Assembly (NCBI GenBank): GCA_022790905.1
Contig: JAAVYC010000208.1
Span: 1-8,833, forward strand
Direction of reading: 5' to 3'
Source of the DNA: Lachnospiraceae bacterium
Lineage (GTDB): Bacteria; Bacillota; Clostridia; Lachnospirales; Lachnospiraceae
Length of the DNA stretch: 8,833 nt
Positions 7,364-8,833 of this stretch are shown piece after piece (position 1 is the first letter of the stretch; each line of letters begins with the position of its first letter). Both the position numbers and the translations under genes were made by a program. Below the pieces are notes generated by a model that saw nothing but the letters and a program-made list of their open reading frames with translations, did no database searches and was not told the DNA's origin.

Positions 7364-8626
7364 TTAGTAAAAAACATGATTTCCTATTACCAGACCACCT
7401 TTTCCGCTGCTGACTGGAGCAAAGCTAAGCGCCCCTCCTGTATTATCTGCACCGGAAAGCGCTGCCTGAGCTGCCTGCATACAAGAAGACCTGATGCCGC
7501 TTGCGATTGTTCCTGCAATCCTTCCACTGACAGAGAACTGTCCCGGCTGATACACAACACCGCTGATACTTCCCGGATAAGCGCCGCTTCTGACACGGTT
7601 CATAATAACCGCTCCCACTGCAACCTGACCGTCGTAAGGTTCTCCACCCGCTTCTAACTGAATTGCTGCGGCGAGAACAGAAGTCTCATCGTAACTTGTC
7701 GTTATCGCTTCATTCTGCGTTGGGGCCGACTGTTGTGCAGCTGCCGCTTCTCTTGCTTCTTCCGCAGCACGTGCTTCTTCTTCTGCCTTTTGCTTCGCAA
7801 TCATTGCCTGTTCTTCTTCTATCGTAATACCTGTTCCGGTCTCAAGAGAAACTTCCACATACTGTGCACTGACAAAAGCAACATTTCCATCACGTGTAAC
7901 AGCCACCCATCCTTCCGGTGTTTCTGTTTCCTTTGATACGGTCAGTACATCTCCCTGCGCCGCCACATCATAAATTGCAGCCTCTTCGTTTGCTTCCGCT
8001 CTTAGACGAAGTCCTCCCTCTAAAACAGTTGCATTTGTAGTACAATTTTCCTGCGCATAGTGATATGCATCTAAACCAAAGATACAAAATTCATTTTTTA
8101 CATATCCATTTACATTGCCAGAAGCAATCAGAGTCCACTCTGCTCCCTGTTCCACAATCTCAGCCATGTCACCTTTTCGAAGCTTTCCGGCAAGCTCTGC
8201 TTCTTCATTGGTTTCAGCACGCACATTTAAGGACTCCTCGACATTTGCCATCAAACGACTCTGCCATGCGGCCTCTTCCTCACTCAATTCTGGTGCAGAT
8301 ACCACTTCTACTTCTTTTTTCTCTATGGATGCTTCATCCGAACTCTGAAAACTTTCTGTGATTCTGCGTGCTACACCTGCTGCAACATTGGACGAATCTT
8401 CCTCACTGGATATTTCCGTCTTTTCTTCTTTTATCGGCGCTTCTTCATCCGAACTTTGAAGACCCTCTGTTATTTTACGAGCCATGCCCGCTGTAACATT
8501 TAACGAATTGTCTTCATCGAATACTTTTACTTCCTGTGCAGGTGCTGCTAACACGTTTAGGGGGGCAACCGATACGAAAGCCGCTGTCAGTACTGCACTC
8601 CCCAACACTCTTCTTTTCAGTCCCAT
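7364..8626 (-). CDS. Secreted cell wall hydrolase: SH3b repeats plus SleB-type domain
   Basis: Predicted exported peptidoglycan hydrolase. The start chosen is the ATG at 8624-8626, five bases after GGAGG (8632-8636); an ATG at 8650 lacks a binding site and would place eight residues before the signal peptide. The product has 420 residues. In order: signal peptide (1 to about 28, KRR then a hydrophobic core, cut near VLAA-PA); two copies of an acidic 37-residue repeat (about 37-100); SH3b domain 1 (about 128-181, SLNVRAETNEEA) and SH3b domain 2 (about 200-258, LRLRAEANEEA); a Glu/Ala-rich helical linker (about 268-298); and a Hydrolase_2/SleB domain (about 316-420) ending in IGNHVFY. E325 in LEAGGEPY matches the glutamate proposed as catalytic in SleB lytic transglycosylases. 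SleB itself is a spore-germination enzyme, but the SH3b architecture and WalR-like promoter suggest a vegetative role; that is inference. It is a single gene ended by its own terminator. Confidence 0.92.
   Translation of the reverse strand: MGLKRRVLGSAVLTAAFVSVAPLNVLAAPAQEVKVFDEDNSLNVTAGMARKITEGLQSSDEEAPIKEEKTEISSEEDSSNVAAGVARRITESFQSSDEASIEKKEVEVVSAPELSEEEAAWQSRLMANVEESLNVRAETNEEAELAGKLRKGDMAEIVEQGAEWTLIASGNVNGYVKNEFCIFGLDAYHYAQENCTTNATVLEGGLRLRAEANEEAAIYDVAAQGDVLTVSKETETPEGWVAVTRDGNVAFVSAQYVEVSLETGTGITIEEEQAMIAKQKAEEEARAAEEAREAAAAQQSAPTQNEAITTSYDETSVLAAAIQLEAGGEPYDGQVAVGAVIMNRVRSGAYPGSISGVVYQPGQFSVSGRIAGTIASGIRSSCMQAAQAALSGADNTGGALSFAPVSSGKGGLVIGNHVFY
8314..8520 (-). repeat. Tandem 111-bp (37-residue) coding repeat after the signal peptide
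   Basis: Two in-frame copies separated by exactly 37 residues lie just after the signal peptide. Copy 1 (from about residue 37) contains NVTAGMARKITEGLQSSDE, and copy 2 (from about residue 74) contains NVAAGVARRITESFQSSDE. QSSDE falls at 57-61 and again at 94-98. The DNA copies are also clearly similar, pointing to an internal duplication. Each copy is an amphipathic helix flanked by acidic linkers; I know no function for it. Confidence 0.8.
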
Positions 8627-8631
8627 ATTAT

Positions 8632-8636
8632 CCTCC
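8632..8636 (-). promoter_or_regulatory. Ribosome binding site deciding the hydrolase start
   Basis: GGAGG is five bases upstream of the ATG at 8624-8626 on the minus strand. It lies inside the extended reading frame that would begin at the ATG at 8650, so it fixes the shorter 420-residue protein, which then has a normal signal peptide. Confidence 0.85.
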
Positions 8637-8640
8637 ATTG

Positions 8641-8678
8641 CATACGGCATATTATAATATTGTTACACATTCCGTATG
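8641..8678 (-). promoter_or_regulatory. Leader stem-loop upstream of the hydrolase ribosome binding site
   Basis: A perfect 7-bp inverted repeat, CATACGG (8672-8678) and CCGTATG (8641-8647), encloses 24 bases. Those 24 bases contain a 12-base palindrome ATATTATAATAT (8649-8660). In the mRNA from the upstream promoter the stem would end four bases before GGAGG, so it could protect the 5' end or affect ribosome loading. The pairing is seen; the function is inference. Confidence 0.5.
8651..8667 (-). promoter_or_regulatory. Second TATAAT with TGTAAC five bases upstream: possible activator-dependent promoter
   Basis: TGTAAC (8662-8667), five bases, then TATAAT (8651-8656). The spacing is that of a WalR-type direct repeat with one mismatch in the second half, and TATAAT is also a perfect -10 box. 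As a promoter it would start near 8645, about 19 bases before the ATG. The -35 position (ACATAC) is poor, so it would need an activator. Either reading is tentative. Confidence 0.35.
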
Positions 8679-8682
8679 TTTT

Positions 8683-8719
8683 TATTCACATTTGTTACAA
8701 ATATTACAAATGTATTACA
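8683..8719 (-). promoter_or_regulatory. Array of WalR (YycF)-like hexamers in the hydrolase control region
   Basis: Reading the minus strand: TGTAAT (8714-8719), five bases, TGTAAT (8703-8708), three bases, TGTAAC (8694-8699), five bases, a degenerate TGAATA (8683-8688). The first pair is an exact match to the known WalR consensus, two TGTWAH hexamers spaced by five bases. The region also contains a dyad ACATTTGT/ACAAATGT (8688-8695 and 8706-8713). The WalRK system controls wall hydrolase genes in Firmicutes, which fits the gene downstream. Assignment to WalR is inference from motif and context. Confidence 0.6.
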
Positions 8720-8721
8720 GG

Positions 8722-8750
8722 ATTATATCAGGACTTTTTCATTTTGTCAA
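8722..8750 (-). promoter_or_regulatory. Extended -10 SigA promoter for the wall hydrolase
   Basis: On the minus strand a perfect TTGACA (8745-8750), a 17-base spacer and a perfect TATAAT (8722-8727), preceded by TGA to give an extended -10 (TGnTATAAT). The predicted start is near 8715, giving a leader of about 89 bases. The -35 begins 18 bases after the stop of the upstream gene, with no terminator between them. The WalR-like array starts two bases downstream of the -10, so a bound regulator would overlap the start site. Confidence 0.88.
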
Positions 8751-8768
8751 GTTTTCTCGTTTTTTCTA

Positions 8769-8833
8769 TTACAAGCGTTTTAAAAGTGCTTCTCTCTCTT
8801 CCTCATAACCCGGTTTGCCAAGCAATGCAAACA
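8769..8833 (-). CDS. C-terminal end of an unidentified protein (5' part off the window)
   Basis: Twenty codons and a TAA stop (8769-8771) are open to the right edge. The tail reads LLGKPGYEEEREALLKRL, an amphipathic charged helix. Its frame is open across the whole stretch and the hydrolase promoter begins just after its stop, which supports it as the real end of a gene. It is too short to assign to a family, and I do not guess one. Confidence 0.6.
   Translation of the reverse strand, partial: FALLGKPGYEEEREALLKRL

Noticed and set aside
8627..8650. Upstream ATG giving an eight-residue longer wall hydrolase
   Set aside because: No ribosome binding site before it, it sits in a hairpin, and the GGAGG for the internal ATG at 8626 lies inside this extension.
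1..8833. Search for tRNA, rRNA, CRISPR arrays, insertion sequences, phage or defence genes
   Set aside because: None seen; all gaps are under 150 bases and are accounted for by promoters, leaders and terminators.

Overview
The window looks like a chromosomal segment from a low-to-mid GC Gram-positive anaerobe of the Clostridia, most likely family Lachnospiraceae. The grounds are the order birA - small DUF-type gene - coaX - dusB - greA - lysS, strong AGGAGG-type ribosome binding sites, SigA-type promoters with TATAAT boxes, and an SH3b/SleB cell wall hydrolase. The family placement rests on recalled gene order and was not tested by a search. All nine complete or partial genes that can be supported lie on the minus strand, so transcription runs from right (8833) to left (1). 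No tRNA, rRNA, CRISPR array, insertion sequence or phage gene was seen.

Right to left: (1) the last 20 codons of an unidentified gene (8769-8833). (2) A short, regulation-rich gap with a near-ideal extended -10 promoter, an array of TGTAAT/TGTAAC hexamers resembling WalR (YycF) boxes, and a leader hairpin just before the ribosome binding site. These precede a secreted SH3b + SleB-type peptidoglycan hydrolase (7364-8626), which ends in a stem-loop terminator. (3) A membrane-anchored SPFH/band 7 (stomatin-like) protein with an 11-residue repeat coiled coil (6296-7225), followed by its own terminator. (4) A tightly packed run argF - birA - unknown 112-residue gene - coaX - dusB (6149 down to 2079), with overlaps of 4 and 1 bases or gaps of 2 and 15 bases. 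It is probably one transcript joining ornithine carbamoyltransferase, biotin protein ligase/repressor, type III pantothenate kinase and tRNA-dihydrouridine synthase. (5) greA - lysS (1994 down to the left edge), driven by a SigA promoter whose -35 box lies inside the last codons of dusB.

The housekeeping block links arginine biosynthesis, two cofactor steps (biotin attachment, CoA synthesis), tRNA modification, transcript rescue and lysine charging. The most rewarding part for follow-up is the control region of the wall hydrolase (8641-8750). There the WalR-like boxes, the placement of the dyad over the likely start site, and a second TATAAT box suggest two promoters under envelope-stress control. 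I see no clearly novel multi-gene system. The small gene at 3826-4164 is the best candidate for a conserved but uncharacterised protein.
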